Assembly (NCBI GenBank): GCA_023665605.1
Contig: JAMPDP010000007.1
Location: 1-49,241, forward strand
Source: Candidatus Amulumruptor caecigallinarius
Lineage (GTDB): Bacteria; Bacteroidota; Bacteroidia; Bacteroidales; Muribaculaceae
Direction of reading: 5' to 3'
Length of the DNA: 49,241 nt
A program made the position numbers and the translations under genes. The notes under the pieces are model-generated. The model saw nothing but the letters and a program-made list of their open reading frames with translations, ran no database searches and was not told the origin of the DNA. Position 1 is the stretch's first letter. Each line of letters starts with the position of its first letter. Of the stretch, positions 7,146-15,999 are shown piece by piece.

Positions 7146-7736
7146 ATGCACACTTTCCTTCCTAAGGCCGGGGGTTATCGTAACCTAAGGGCATTTCAGC
7201 TGGCAGAAGCTATCTGCGACTTGAATGCAATTTTCGTAAAACGTTTTATTCCTTCAAAGAGTCGCACATGTGATCAGATGGAGCAGGCAGCACGCAGTGG
7301 AAAGCAAAATATAGCTGAAGGCAGTGCCGCTTCAGCGACCTCCAAGGAAACTGAAATTAAGCTGACAAATGTTGCTAAAGCCTCTCTTGAAGAACTATTG
7401 TTAGATTATCAAGATTATCTTCGTCAACACAACCTTGAGATATGGCACAAGGACAATCCCCGGACGATTAAGATCAGAGATTATCTGAGGAGCGAAAATT
7501 TCATGAAAGCACCTGTTGAATATGCCGAAAGGTATAATGCTTCAGAGTTTTGCAACCTTATGATTACTTTAATCAATCAAACAACTTACTTGCTGCGCAA
7601 GCTCATTGAAAAACAACAAATGCAGTTTTTACAACACGGAGGAATCAAAGAGTTGATGTTCCGAGCTCGGATAGAGTATCGTTCTCGGCAATCAACACAA
7701 TCATTAAATGTTCCCAACGAGTCCGCTTCCAGATAA
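7146..7736 (+). CDS. Four-helix-bundle protein (23S rRNA-IVP-like) with suffix domain
   Basis: Protein of 196 residues. Residues about 10-125 resemble the four helix bundle/23S rRNA intervening sequence protein family: a YRNLRAFQLAEAI start, the hallmark QMEQAARSGKQNIAEGSA stretch, and LTNVAKASLEELLLDYQDYL. The rest fits the C-terminal suffix extension of some members, with LINQTTYLLRKLIEKQ. The start was set at the ATG at 7146 because the frame upstream only translates the tandem repeat. Family function is unknown; members also occur inside rRNA intervening sequences. The gene is markedly AT-richer than its neighbours and ends in a strong terminator, consistent with acquisition by transfer. 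Confidence 0.8.
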   Translation: MHTFLPKAGGYRNLRAFQLAEAICDLNAIFVKRFIPSKSRTCDQMEQAARSGKQNIAEGSAASATSKETEIKLTNVAKASLEELLLDYQDYLRQHNLEIWHKDNPRTIKIRDYLRSENFMKAPVEYAERYNASEFCNLMITLINQTTYLLRKLIEKQQMQFLQHGGIKELMFRARIEYRSRQSTQSLNVPNESASR

Positions 7737-7756
7737 ACTGAAACTTAACCATCAAT

Positions 7757-7796
7757 AGCGAGTGTTTCTTGATGTCTCAGGAACACTCGCTTTATT
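7757..7796 (+). terminator. Rho-independent terminator after the four-helix-bundle gene
   Basis: Arms AGCGAGTGTTTCT (7757-7769) and AGGAACACTCGCT (7779-7791) pair at 12 of 13 positions around a 9-base loop, followed by TTTATT. It lies 20 bases after the stop codon at 7736. Confidence 0.88.
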
Positions 7797-8519
7797 GTGG
7801 TCGGTTCTCTCCGGTTGCTGACATTTGCTTTTTATTATTAAGAATATCTTTTTTTCAAAAATCTATTTTTTAAGAAGAATAATAATGGATGTCAATAGTG
7901 GGGATAACTTTTCGCGTGGTTTCTTGCTTTTACGGGTTATTGAATGCGAGCTAACATTTCACACAGAGTTATCAAAACGCAACCGCCTGAGACATAGATG
8001 AAATTTCACATTATTGACATGATGTTAACAAACATGGATGTTGATATTTTCACTCCCGTTCGGGATGCTGTCGGATGTGGATAACCAGGGCATAGAGGGT
8101 GGAAAACGCAGTTAACAACATCTTGGTAACTTATTTGGAGCGGGAGGGGAGCAGCGCGTATAAATCTCTGAATGTTAAATGCAAATAAAGAGATTGAAAA
8201 TTCATCGACACGTTTTCAACCGTCATTGACATGGTTATTGACAAGCAGGGAACAATGTCTATCTCGCTGCTGCCCGCACAGCTATTCACAACCTCTCTGC
8301 AACAGCCCTATGATAGTCTTACACCATCCTTACGCTGTCATTGCTGCAATCTTGCAACATTATTACACTATTCTTACACTATTCTTACAATTTATCTACA
8401 CGCTTATTGACAGTGGTAATCCTCGTATAGTCAATGATATGATGACGTTATAGACTTATGTTGACAACATCGTTATCTACACTTTCAACACCTTAGATGG
8501 TCAAGTTGTGAATAATCCG
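7797..8519. other. Gene-free AT-rich region with DnaA-box cluster (candidate origin-type region)
   Basis: No convincing gene is present. Nine sites fit TTATNCACA with at most one mismatch: exact ones at 8076-8084 and 8507-8515 (both reverse orientation), and one-mismatch ones at 7899-7907, 8011-8019, 8235-8243, 8282-8290, 8392-8400, 8404-8412 and 8473-8481. Three read TTATTGACA and two TTATCTACA. A very AT-rich tract at 7827-7886 resembles a duplex-unwinding element. Features against an origin are the absence of dnaA, dnaN, mnmG or rpmH nearby and genes on both sides pointing the same way. It could instead be a DnaA-titrating or regulatory locus. Confidence 0.5.
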
Positions 8520-8527
8520 TAACTTTG
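8520..8527 (+). promoter_or_regulatory. Candidate -7 promoter element for panB
   Basis: TAACTTTG matches TAnnTTTG and lies 61 bases before the panB ATG at 8588. A DnaA-box-like TGTGAATAA at 8507-8515 overlaps the region between the -33 and -7 positions, so DnaA could affect this promoter. A GGAAAGAAC stretch just before the ATG is the only Shine-Dalgarno-like sequence. Confidence 0.55.
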
Positions 8528-8587
8528 CCCTGTACATAACCAAGGCGCGGAGACAGCTGCCGGCGCCAAACAGTAACGGAAAGAACC

Positions 8588-9409
8588 ATGTCAACAAATA
8601 CCACCGACTCACAGCGCAAAGTCACCACTGCCCGTTTCCGCCAGATGAAGGAGCGTGGCGAGAAGATAGCGATGCTTACATCCTACGACTATTCCATGGC
8701 CAAGCTCGTTGATGAGGCCGGAATAGATGCCATCCTCGTGGGCGACAGTGCCTCAAACGTGATGGCCGGAAATGTCACCACCCTGCCCATCACCCTTGAC
8801 CAGATGATATATCACGCACAGAGCGTGGCCAAGGGTGTGAACCGTGCTCTGGTGGTGTGCGATATGCCCTTTGGCACTTATCAGGGCAACCCTATGGAAG
8901 CCCTCGCCTCGGCAATACGCATCATGAAGGAGAGCGGCGCCGAGGCCGTAAAGCTCGAGGGGGGTGCCGAGATACGCGAGAGCATTGAGCGCATACTCTC
9001 GGCCGGAATTCCAGTGATGGGTCACCTCGGACTCACACCCCAGAGCATCAACAAGTTCGGCACCTACGGTGTACGTGCCCGTGAGGAGGCTGAGGCTGAC
9101 AAGCTCCTTGCCGATGCCAAGCTCCTCGAAGAGCTCGGGTGCTTCGCCCTGGTACTGGAGAAGATTCCCGCCGACCTGGCACGCCGTGTGAGCGAGAGCC
9201 TCACCATCCCCACCATTGGCATCGGTGCCGGTAACGGTTGCGACGGCCAGGTGCTCGTAGTGCATGATATGCTTGGCATCAACAAGGGGTTCTCCCCGAA
9301 GTTCCTGCGCCGTTACGCCGACCTGTCAAGCGTAATCAACGAGGCAGTGGGCCGCTATGTGGATGATGTGAAGACCGGCGACTTCCCCAACGCTGACGAA
9401 CAATATTGA
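8588..9409 (+). CDS. panB: 3-methyl-2-oxobutanoate hydroxymethyltransferase
   Basis: First committed enzyme of pantothenate synthesis; it transfers a hydroxymethyl group from methylene-tetrahydrofolate to 2-oxoisovalerate to give ketopantoate. The 273-residue length is typical. Conserved blocks are [19 protein letters not shown] (residues about 29-47), [13 protein letters not shown] with the metal-binding Asp, [22 protein letters not shown], and [20 protein letters not shown] near the C-terminus. No panC or panD is nearby. The gene has its own candidate promoter at 8520-8527. Its stop codon lies at the junction of a 13-base tandem duplication (9394-9419). Identification is secure. Confidence 0.97.
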   Translation: MSTNTTDSQRKVTTARFRQMKERGEKIAMLTSYDYSMAKLVDEAGIDAILVGDSASNVMAGNVTTLPITLDQMIYHAQSVAKGVNRALVVCDMPFGTYQGNPMEALASAIRIMKESGAEAVKLEGGAEIRESIERILSAGIPVMGHLGLTPQSINKFGTYGVRAREEAEADKLLADAKLLEELGCFALVLEKIPADLARRVSESLTIPTIGIGAGNGCDGQVLVVHDMLGINKGFSPKFLRRYADLSSVINEAVGRYVDDVKTGDFPNADEQY

Positions 9410-9438
9410 CGAACAATATTGACATTGTCAACATTGTT
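9394..9438. repeat. 13-base tandem duplication and palindrome at the panB stop
   Basis: TGACGAACAATAT occurs twice in tandem (9394-9406 and 9407-9419), with the panB TGA at the start of the second unit. Overlapping it, AACAATATTGACA (9412-9424) and TGTCAACATTGTT (9426-9438) form a nearly perfect palindrome (12 of 13) with a 1-base centre. No T-tract follows, so it looks more like a protein-binding site or a weak hairpin than a terminator. Confidence 0.8.
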
Positions 9439-9491
9439 ATCAACACACCTCTGCACACATTACTGACACCCGGTTGACCACCCTCTACCCC

Positions 9492-10841
9492 ATGACAGCT
9501 TCCGCGAGACGCTACGTTGATATCATCCGCCTCGGCTTCCCACTGCTCGTAGCCCAGGCAGGTATGATAGTGGTAGGGTTTGCCGACACCACCATGGTGG
9601 GTCATTACAGCACGGAGGCTCTGGCAGCGGCATCGTTTGTCAACAATCTTTTCAACGTGGCCATCATCTCCTGTCTGGGTATGACCATGGGATTGACACC
9701 GCTCATCGGAGCATTGTTTGCACAGAAGCGGACGCATGATGCCGGAGCGATGGTGCGCAACGCCGTACCGGTCAATGTGCTCTTCTGCCTTCTGGTGATG
9801 GGAGTGATGACAGTGGTGTACCTCAACCTCCACAACCTCGGCCAGCCCGAGGAGTTGCTGCCGCTCATCCGTCCATATTTCATCATCTATCTGGCGGGGA
9901 TGCTGCCGGTGGTGATATTTCAGGTGTGGGCGCAATGGAGCTACGGCATCAAGCGCACCGGGATGCCAATGTGGATTATCTTGGCGTGCAACGCACTTAA
10001 CATAATATTCAATTACCTGCTTATCTACGGCAACTGCGGATTTCCCGAGATGGGACTTACCGGTGCCGGCATAGCAACGCTGATAGCGCGTGTCACCTCG
10101 GCGCTTCTTATTCTGGCTATATTCTTTGGCAAGAAGGAGCACAAGCCGTATCGTGACGGATTCTTCCATTCGCGGCTCAACGGCTCTATGCTCCGCAGGG
10201 TTGCCAATACTTCATGGCCCGTGGCTCTGCAGATGGCCTTTGAAAGCGGGAGCTTCACAGCAGCTGCCATAATGGTTGGTTGGCTCGGGGCTATCGAGCT
10301 GGCCGCTTTCCAGGTGATTGTGATCACGGGCACATTAGGGTTCTGCGTATATTACAGTATGGCCGGCGCCGTCAGCGTGCTTGTCTCCAATGCAGCCGGA
10401 CGCGATGACCGCCGCGAGATGCGCCGCCTCGCCACGGCCGGTTACATTATCCTGCTTGTTCTTGCCACTGCGGCAAGCGTGTTCTTCGCTACGGGCAGCC
10501 ACATACTGATAGGGCTTTTCACCAACGACGCTGCTGTGGAGGCATGTGCGCTCTCGCTGATATTCCCTCTCATCCTCTATCAGCTTTGCGATGCCACGCA
10601 GATTAACTTTGCCAATGCGCTCCGAGGTACCTCCAACGTTCTCCCGATGATGTACATTTCGCTCATCAGCTACATCATAGTTGGTCTCCCTGCTACTTAT
10701 ATCATGGGATTCACAATGGGGATGGGCATCTATGGCATTATGCTCAGTTTCTCGGTGAGTCTTGGCGTGGCCAGCGTGCTGTTCGTGTACTTCTTTCTGC
10801 GCACCACTCGTGCTCCACATCCTCACACTGAGCAACCATGA
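9492..10841 (+). CDS. MATE family multidrug/metabolite efflux transporter
   Basis: Inner-membrane antiporter of about 449 residues with roughly 12 hydrophobic segments in two homologous halves, as expected for MATE proteins, which export organic cations or metabolites against Na+ or H+. The N-terminal RLGFPLLVAQAGMIVVGFAD followed by TTMVGHY is typical of helix 1 and its loop, and the second half repeats the pattern with NTSWPVALQMAFESG. A TTG at 9474 would add six residues; the ATG at 9492 fits the family start better. Its TGA overlaps the ATG of the following NamZ-like gene, so both proteins are probably made together. Substrate unknown; a cell-wall-related molecule is possible from context. 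Confidence 0.92.
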   Translation: MTASARRYVDIIRLGFPLLVAQAGMIVVGFADTTMVGHYSTEALAAASFVNNLFNVAIISCLGMTMGLTPLIGALFAQKRTHDAGAMVRNAVPVNVLFCLLVMGVMTVVYLNLHNLGQPEELLPLIRPYFIIYLAGMLPVVIFQVWAQWSYGIKRTGMPMWIILACNALNIIFNYLLIYGNCGFPEMGLTGAGIATLIARVTSALLILAIFFGKKEHKPYRDGFFHSRLNGSMLRRVANTSWPVALQMAFESGSFTAAAIMVGWLGAIELAAFQVIVITGTLGFCVYYSMAGAVSVLVSNAAGRDDRREMRRLATAGYIILLVLATAASVFFATGSHILIGLFTNDAAVEACALSLIFPLILYQLCDATQINFANALRGTSNVLPMMYISLISYIIVGLPATYIMGFTMGMGIYGIMLSFSVSLGVASVLFVYFFLRTTRAPHPHTEQP

Positions 10842-12031
10842 AATGCATCCACACTCTCCGATTGCAGTTGCTGACACTCCTGGCGGTGCTCATCTCAGCC
10901 ACCTCTCCCCTTCCCGTCAGTGCCGAAGTCACCCTCGGCAACGAGCGCCCCGAGCTCTACCTCCCGCTCCTGAAGGGTAAGCGCGTGGGGCTCCTCAGCA
11001 ACCACACCGGCATAGACCATGCCGGCATCCACACTGCCGACAAACTCAAGGCTGAGGGAGTTGATCTGCGCGTGCTCTTCTCTCCCGAACATGGCTTCCG
11101 TGGTACAGCAGATGCCGGCGAGAAGGTGGGGAGCGGGCGTGATGCCGCCACCGGACTCCCTGTGGTGTCGCTCTACGGCGGCAAGAAAGTGGATCTCCCG
11201 GCCATAATGGACAGCATAGATGTGGTGGCCGTTGACATTCAGGATGTAGGGCTTCGATTCTACACATATTACATCACAATGCTGCGCCTGATGAACAGTG
11301 CCGCCCGCGCCGGCAAAGAGGTGGTGGTGCTTGATCGACCCAATCCCAACGGCATGAGTGTGGATGGCCCGGTGCTTGACATGGAGTTACAGAGCGGTGT
11401 GGGCAAGCTCCCCGTGCCGGTGCTCCACGGCATGACTCTCGGCGAACTCGCGCTGATGATCAATGGCGAGGGATGGCTTGACGGCGGCCGCAAGGTGAAG
11501 CTCAGCGTGGTGCCTGCTGAGGGTTACACTCACTCCACGCGCTACGAGCTGCTTAACATGCCGTCACCCAACCTCAAGTCTATGCACGCCATCTACCTCT
11601 ACCCCTCTACCTGTCTCTTCGAGGGTACACCCATGAGTCTTGGCCGCGGCACCGACCATCCGTTTGAAGTGTATGGACACCCGCAGATGAAGAGGGGAGA
11701 CTATCGCTTCACACCCCGCAGCATGGAGGGGGCCAAGCATCCGCCGCTCGAAGGGAGGCTCTGTCGCGGGCGTGACCTGCGCGCCGTCTCTGACTCGGCC
11801 GCAATAGCAGGCGGGGTGAATCTGGAGTATGTCATTGATGCCTACCGCAACATGCCGTCCGCGATGCAGCCCAAGTTCTTCACACCCTTCTTCGATAAGC
11901 TTATCGGTACCCGCGATGTAGCTCGGCAGATCCGCGCCGGCAAGACAGCCGCCGCCATCCGTGCCTCCTGGCAGCCCGCCCTGGACTCCTTCCGCGTCCG
12001 CCGGGCACCATATCTGCTCTATCCGGAATGA
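10838..12031 (+). CDS. DUF1343 / NamZ-like exo-beta-N-acetylmuramidase
   Basis: Exported 397-residue protein of the DUF1343 family, whose characterised members (NamZ) release N-acetylmuramic acid from the non-reducing ends of peptidoglycan fragments. A signal peptide covers about residues 1-29 (ending VSA). Conserved blocks include VGLLSNHTGID (50-60), FSPEHGFRGT (81-90), DIQDVGLRFYTYY, VLDRPNPNG and PSPNLKS, in the expected order, and the length is complete. It is translationally coupled to the MATE transporter by an ATGA overlap, which suggests a joint role in cell-wall turnover or in handling its products; that link is inference. A 118-base gap separates it from the next gene. Confidence 0.9.
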   Translation: MKCIHTLRLQLLTLLAVLISATSPLPVSAEVTLGNERPELYLPLLKGKRVGLLSNHTGIDHAGIHTADKLKAEGVDLRVLFSPEHGFRGTADAGEKVGSGRDAATGLPVVSLYGGKKVDLPAIMDSIDVVAVDIQDVGLRFYTYYITMLRLMNSAARAGKEVVVLDRPNPNGMSVDGPVLDMELQSGVGKLPVPVLHGMTLGELALMINGEGWLDGGRKVKLSVVPAEGYTHSTRYELLNMPSPNLKSMHAIYLYPSTCLFEGTPMSLGRGTDHPFEVYGHPQMKRGDYRFTPRSMEGAKHPPLEGRLCRGRDLRAVSDSAAIAGGVNLEYVIDAYRNMPSAMQPKFFTPFFDKLIGTRDVARQIRAGKTAAAIRASWQPALDSFRVRRAPYLLYPE

Positions 12032-12119
12032 AAGATACCGATCCTACGCATCCGTGCTATTTTGATGCAGCAGCTCGGTAAATATTTGTGGGATGATGAG
12101 GGATGTGGCGGGAAATTTG

Positions 12120-12127
12120 TAAATTTG
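12120..12127 (+). promoter_or_regulatory. Candidate -7 promoter element for the polyprenyl synthase gene
   Basis: TAAATTTG matches TAnnTTTG 23 bases before the ATG at 12150, which would give a very short leader. A second TTTG at 12085-12088 is too far away for a normal -33 spacing, so confidence is limited. Confidence 0.4.
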
Positions 12128-12149
12128 TGGCTAAATTACCCACAGTTAG

Positions 12150-13133
12150 ATGAATTCCCTATCTGAAATCCAGTCTGCCATAGCCCCCGAGCTTGATGCG
12201 CTCAACCGTCGTATCCACGGGGCTCTTGATTCATCTAACGAGCTGATGAACAGAGTGGTGGAGGGTTATCTCACCACTAAGGGTAAGCAGATACGTCCCA
12301 TTCTGGTAATATTGGCGGCAAGGCTCTTGGGCACTGTCAATGACAATGTGATACGCGCTGCTGCCGCCGTGGAGATGCTCCACAACGCCTCGCTCATACA
12401 TGACGATGTGGTGGACGATACCGACACCCGCCGCGGCCTCCCCACCATCAATGCCGTGTGGGACAATCACATAGCCGTGCTCGTGGGCGACTTCTTCGTC
12501 AGCAACTCCCTCCAGCAGGCCATCGACACTGACGACATCCGCGTGGTGGGCACCATCGCATCACTGGGCAAGCTCCTCTCACTGGGCGAGATTGACCAGA
12601 TTTATAACGCTCGCTTCCACCGCCTCACCGAGGAGGCATATTTCGGCGTAATCTCACGCAAGACGGCCTCGCTCTTCGTGGCTTGCGTAGAGATCGGGGC
12701 ATATGCCGTGGGCATCGCTGCCGATGACACCCGCCTCCGAGCTCTCAAGGAGTTCACCGAGCTGCTTGGCCGCTGCTTCCAGATTAAGGATGACATCTTC
12801 GACTATTTCAGCGACTCCCGTATAGGCAAGCCCACAGGCAATGACCTGCGCGAAGGTAAGGTGACACTCCCTCTGCTCCACGCGCTTGATGGCGACGACC
12901 CCGAGACGCGCCGGATGAACGCTCTCGTGCAGTCCGAGACACTCAGCCAGGAGGACATCGAAGCGCTCATAGAGTTCGCCAAGTCACGTGGGGGCATCGA
13001 CTACGCCTATACCGTTATGGAGCGGATGCGCACTGAAGCAGTGGCGATTCTGCGCAGGGAGTTTGCCGCCGACAATCAGAAGGCCAACACATTCATTGAG
13101 ATTTTTGACTACATAATAACGCGCGACAACTGA
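12150..13133 (+). CDS. Long-chain polyprenyl diphosphate synthase
   Basis: Trans-prenyl transferase of 327 residues that condenses isopentenyl diphosphate with an allylic diphosphate to build the side chain of menaquinone. Both Asp-rich motifs are present: DDVVDD at 85-90 and DDIFD at 214-218, together with GKQIRP (45-50) and the DLREGKVTLPLL block. The residues four and five positions before the first motif are small (Ala80, Ser81), which in this family leaves the tunnel open and favours long products such as heptaprenyl or octaprenyl chains; product length is inferred. trpS follows after 61 bases and may be co-transcribed. Confidence 0.92.
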   Translation: MNSLSEIQSAIAPELDALNRRIHGALDSSNELMNRVVEGYLTTKGKQIRPILVILAARLLGTVNDNVIRAAAAVEMLHNASLIHDDVVDDTDTRRGLPTINAVWDNHIAVLVGDFFVSNSLQQAIDTDDIRVVGTIASLGKLLSLGEIDQIYNARFHRLTEEAYFGVISRKTASLFVACVEIGAYAVGIAADDTRLRALKEFTELLGRCFQIKDDIFDYFSDSRIGKPTGNDLREGKVTLPLLHALDGDDPETRRMNALVQSETLSQEDIEALIEFAKSRGGIDYAYTVMERMRTEAVAILRREFAADNQKANTFIEIFDYIITRDN

Positions 13134-13194
13134 CCATCGGCCCCTTCTCCTCCCGACCCGCCAGTCTGCTCCGCGCCCTCACCCATAACCAATC

Positions 13195-14256
13195 ATGGAA
13201 AAGATTATCCTCACAGGCGATCGTCCCACCGGGCGTCTTCACCTGGGTCACTTCGTCGGCTCCCTCAAGCGCCGTGTCGAGCTTCAGGACTCAGGGCTCT
13301 TTGACAAGATATACATAATGATTGCCGACGCCCAGGCTCTGACCGACAACGCCGACAATCCCGAGAAGGTGCGTGACAACATCCTCAACGTGGCCCTCGA
13401 CTACCTCTCAGTGGGCATTGACCCCGCCAAGAGCACCATCTTCATTCAGTCCATGGTCACCGAGCTCACCGAGCTCATGTTCTATTACATGAACCTCGTC
13501 ACAGTGAGCCGCGTGCAGCGCAACCCCACTGTGAAAAATGAGATCAAGATGCGCAATTTCGAGGCAAACATCCCTCTGGGCTTCTTCTGCTACCCCGTGA
13601 GTCAGGCCTCGGATATCACCGCCTTCAAGGCCACCACGGTGCCTGTCGGTGAGGATCAGGCACCTATGATTGAGCTAACGCGCGAGATTGTGGCGCGCTT
13701 CAACAATGTCTACGGTCCCGTGCTCGTCGAGCCGGAGATCATGCTCCCTGACAATGCCGCCTGCATGCGTCTGCCCGGCACCGACGGCAAAGCCAAAATG
13801 AGCAAGAGTCTTGGCAACTGTATCTACCTGAGCGACACCCCCAAGGAGCTCAAGAAGAAGGTGAACAGCATGTACACCGACCCCGAGCACCTCAACATCT
13901 CTGACCCCGGACACCTCGAAGGTAACATCCCGTTTGTGTATCTCGACGCGTTCTGCACCGACGACCACTTCTCACGCCACCTCCCCGACTATGCCTGCCT
14001 TGATGAGATGAAGGAGCATTACACCCGTGGTGGTCTGGGCGACGGCACAGTCAAGAAGCTGGTTTATGCCGTGCTCGACGAGCTCCTCACCCCCATCCGC
14101 GAGAAGCGTGCTTACTGGGAACAGCACACCGACGTCATCGCCGACATCCTCTACAATGGCACTCAGGTGGCTCGCGAGGCTGCCGCGCAGACCCTCTCCG
14201 AGGTGCGCCGCGCCATGAAGATTGATTACTTCGACTCCTTCTTCAAGCGTCACTGA
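13195..14256 (+). CDS. trpS: Tryptophanyl-tRNA synthetase
   Basis: Class I aminoacyl-tRNA synthetase that charges tRNA-Trp. The HIGH signature is HLGHF (residues 16-20) after TGDRPTGR, and the KMSKS loop is present intact at 201-205 followed by LGN. The tryptophan-pocket region with SQASDITAFKATTVPVGEDQ is also recognisable. At 353 residues it is slightly longer than many bacterial TrpS proteins (about 330-340). It lies 61 bases after the polyprenyl synthase gene on the same strand. No T-box or trp leader is visible upstream. Identification is secure. Confidence 0.97.
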   Translation: MEKIILTGDRPTGRLHLGHFVGSLKRRVELQDSGLFDKIYIMIADAQALTDNADNPEKVRDNILNVALDYLSVGIDPAKSTIFIQSMVTELTELMFYYMNLVTVSRVQRNPTVKNEIKMRNFEANIPLGFFCYPVSQASDITAFKATTVPVGEDQAPMIELTREIVARFNNVYGPVLVEPEIMLPDNAACMRLPGTDGKAKMSKSLGNCIYLSDTPKELKKKVNSMYTDPEHLNISDPGHLEGNIPFVYLDAFCTDDHFSRHLPDYACLDEMKEHYTRGGLGDGTVKKLVYAVLDELLTPIREKRAYWEQHTDVIADILYNGTQVAREAAAQTLSEVRRAMKIDYFDSFFKRH

Positions 14257-14330
14257 AGCAGCTGTATCAGCATAAATAGCTATTCCGGCTGCTCACTATA
14301 CAAATCATTAACCTTAAACCAACCATCGCT

Positions 14331-15767
14331 ATGAAGCACCTGCTCATCGCCATCGGCGCCGGACTCCTCACCGCCGCCATCGTCACCGCCTGCAGTCAGG
14401 CCAAGGCTGCTGACGAGGATGCCATTGTCCGTGACTCTACATTCACCACTCTCACTCACCCTGACTGGAGCCGCAACGCCGTGATCTATGAGGTGAACTG
14501 GCGCCAGGGTACTGACTCCGGCACCATCACCGAGTTTGAGCAGCAGCTCCCCCGCCTCAAGGACCTCGGCGTGGACATCCTCTGGATGATGCCCATCCAC
14601 CCCATCAGCGAGGATGGTCGCAAAGGTGGTCTCGGCAGCTACTATGCTGTCAAGGACTACTATGCCGTCAACCCCGAGCTGGGCACCAAGGAGCAGTTCA
14701 AGGAGTTTGTCAAGAAGGCTCACGAGATGGGCTTCAAGGTGATTCTCGACTGGGTGCCCAACCACTCCGGTCGCGACAACGCATGGGTCACCGAGCACCC
14801 TGATTGGTATGAGCGTGACTCTACCGGCAATATGTACGGCCCGTTTGACTGGACGGATGTCTACGTGTTTGACTACTCCAACCCCGAGATGCGCAAGGGT
14901 ATGATTGACGCTCTCAAGCACTGGCTCACAGAGGTGGATGTCGACGGCTTCCGCTGCGATGTGGCCATGGAGGTGCCCACTGACTTCTGGAACGAGGCTC
15001 GCCCGCAGCTTGAGGCCGTGAAGCCCGGCATGTTCATGCTTGCCGAAGCTGCCGTGCCCGAGCTCGAAGCTGAGGCTTTTGACATGGCTTATAACTGGCC
15101 CCAGAAGGACCTCTTCAACGCCATTGCCGCCACAGCCGGCCAGAACACTTACGTGCCTAAGGAGGGCAAGCCCCGCGAATATCCCGCTACCAAGGCCGTA
15201 GCCATCGACTCACTCCTCGCCGAGCAGGAAGCCACATATCCCCGTGACTCCTACCAGATGAACATGATTACCAACCATGACCTCAACTCATGGGAAGGTA
15301 CCGAGTTTGAGCGTTACGGCAACCTCACCGATGCGATGGCCGTGCTCACCTACACCCTCCCCGGTATGCCGCTCATCTACACCGGCCAGGAGACCGGCAT
15401 GAACCGCGCTTTCGAATTCTTCGTCAAGGATGTGCCCCCCACATACGAGCCTCGCAACGAGTACTTCACTTTCTACAAGACTCTCAATGCCCTGAAGCAT
15501 GACGAGCCCGCTCTGCGCGCCGGTGTGCTCGGCGGCAAGATGGACCGCTACCCCACAGAGAGCGATGACCTCTACATCTTCTCGCGCACAGCCAAGGGGC
15601 GCACCGTCACCGTGTTCACCAACCTCGGTGCCACCGAGGCTCCCGTGAACTACACCGGTGCCAAGCCCGCTGCCACCAAGGGCACCAACGTCTTCACCGG
15701 TGCCGAGGAACCCTACCCCACCACCCTCGCCCCCGGCCAATACAAGGTCTTCGTCAACGCCGAGTAA
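14331..15767 (+). CDS. GH13 alpha-amylase family lipoprotein
   Basis: Surface or periplasmic alpha-glucan-active glycoside hydrolase of family 13. The signal sequence ends in a lipobox-like VTAC with the lipidated Cys at residue 21. All four GH13 regions are visible: DWVPNH (140-145), GFRCDVAM with the nucleophile Asp210 and Arg208, the general acid Glu239 in LAEAAVPE, and TNHD with Asp317. A short beta-sandwich C-terminal domain follows (from about 400). The 478-residue size and the absence of starch-binding or SusC/SusD neighbours suggest a stand-alone maltodextrin hydrolase rather than part of a Sus locus. A strong terminator follows at 15790-15823. Confidence 0.93.
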   Translation: MKHLLIAIGAGLLTAAIVTACSQAKAADEDAIVRDSTFTTLTHPDWSRNAVIYEVNWRQGTDSGTITEFEQQLPRLKDLGVDILWMMPIHPISEDGRKGGLGSYYAVKDYYAVNPELGTKEQFKEFVKKAHEMGFKVILDWVPNHSGRDNAWVTEHPDWYERDSTGNMYGPFDWTDVYVFDYSNPEMRKGMIDALKHWLTEVDVDGFRCDVAMEVPTDFWNEARPQLEAVKPGMFMLAEAAVPELEAEAFDMAYNWPQKDLFNAIAATAGQNTYVPKEGKPREYPATKAVAIDSLLAEQEATYPRDSYQMNMITNHDLNSWEGTEFERYGNLTDAMAVLTYTLPGMPLIYTGQETGMNRAFEFFVKDVPPTYEPRNEYFTFYKTLNALKHDEPALRAGVLGGKMDRYPTESDDLYIFSRTAKGRTVTVFTNLGATEAPVNYTGAKPAATKGTNVFTGAEEPYPTTLAPGQYKVFVNAE

Positions 15768-15789
15768 CATCCCCACTTAACACTCATTC

Positions 15790-15823
15790 GGCCCGTAAGC
15801 CCACAGGTTTACGGGCCTTTTTT
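15790..15823 (+). terminator. Rho-independent terminator after the GH13 gene
   Basis: GGCCCGTAA (15790-15798) pairs perfectly with TTACGGGCC (15809-15817) around a 10-base loop, and a run of six T follows. It separates the amylase transcript from the next promoter. Confidence 0.95.
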
Positions 15824-15897
15824 CAACAGGATGCGGCATCAGGACATCCGGCCCGTGCTATATTTGGACTGTGGGCGCAGTTGAAGCTCTGTCGGTG

Positions 15898-15928
15898 TTG
15901 ATAACCTTACCGAAAAAATGTAACTTTG
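15898..15928 (+). promoter_or_regulatory. Promoter for the 16000-20959 gene set
   Basis: The -7 element TAACTTTG (15921-15928) is followed by GCACTC, exactly as at the rpiB promoter, and a TTG at 15898-15900 lies about 23 bases upstream, close to the expected -33 position. The leader to the ATG at 16000 would be about 65 bases and includes an imperfect AGAG...CTCT inverted repeat at 15937-15961. Confidence 0.6.
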
Positions 15929-15999
15929 CACTCTAAGAGAGTTGTTATTAGATAACCTCTGACACTGAAATAATTCAACACTGACCCATCCACACTCTG

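Noticed and set aside
8172-8453. A 93-codon open frame in the AT-rich region before panB
   Set aside because: The composition is low in charged residues, shows no family pattern and no ribosome-binding site, and covers DnaA-box-like sites; it is more likely non-coding.
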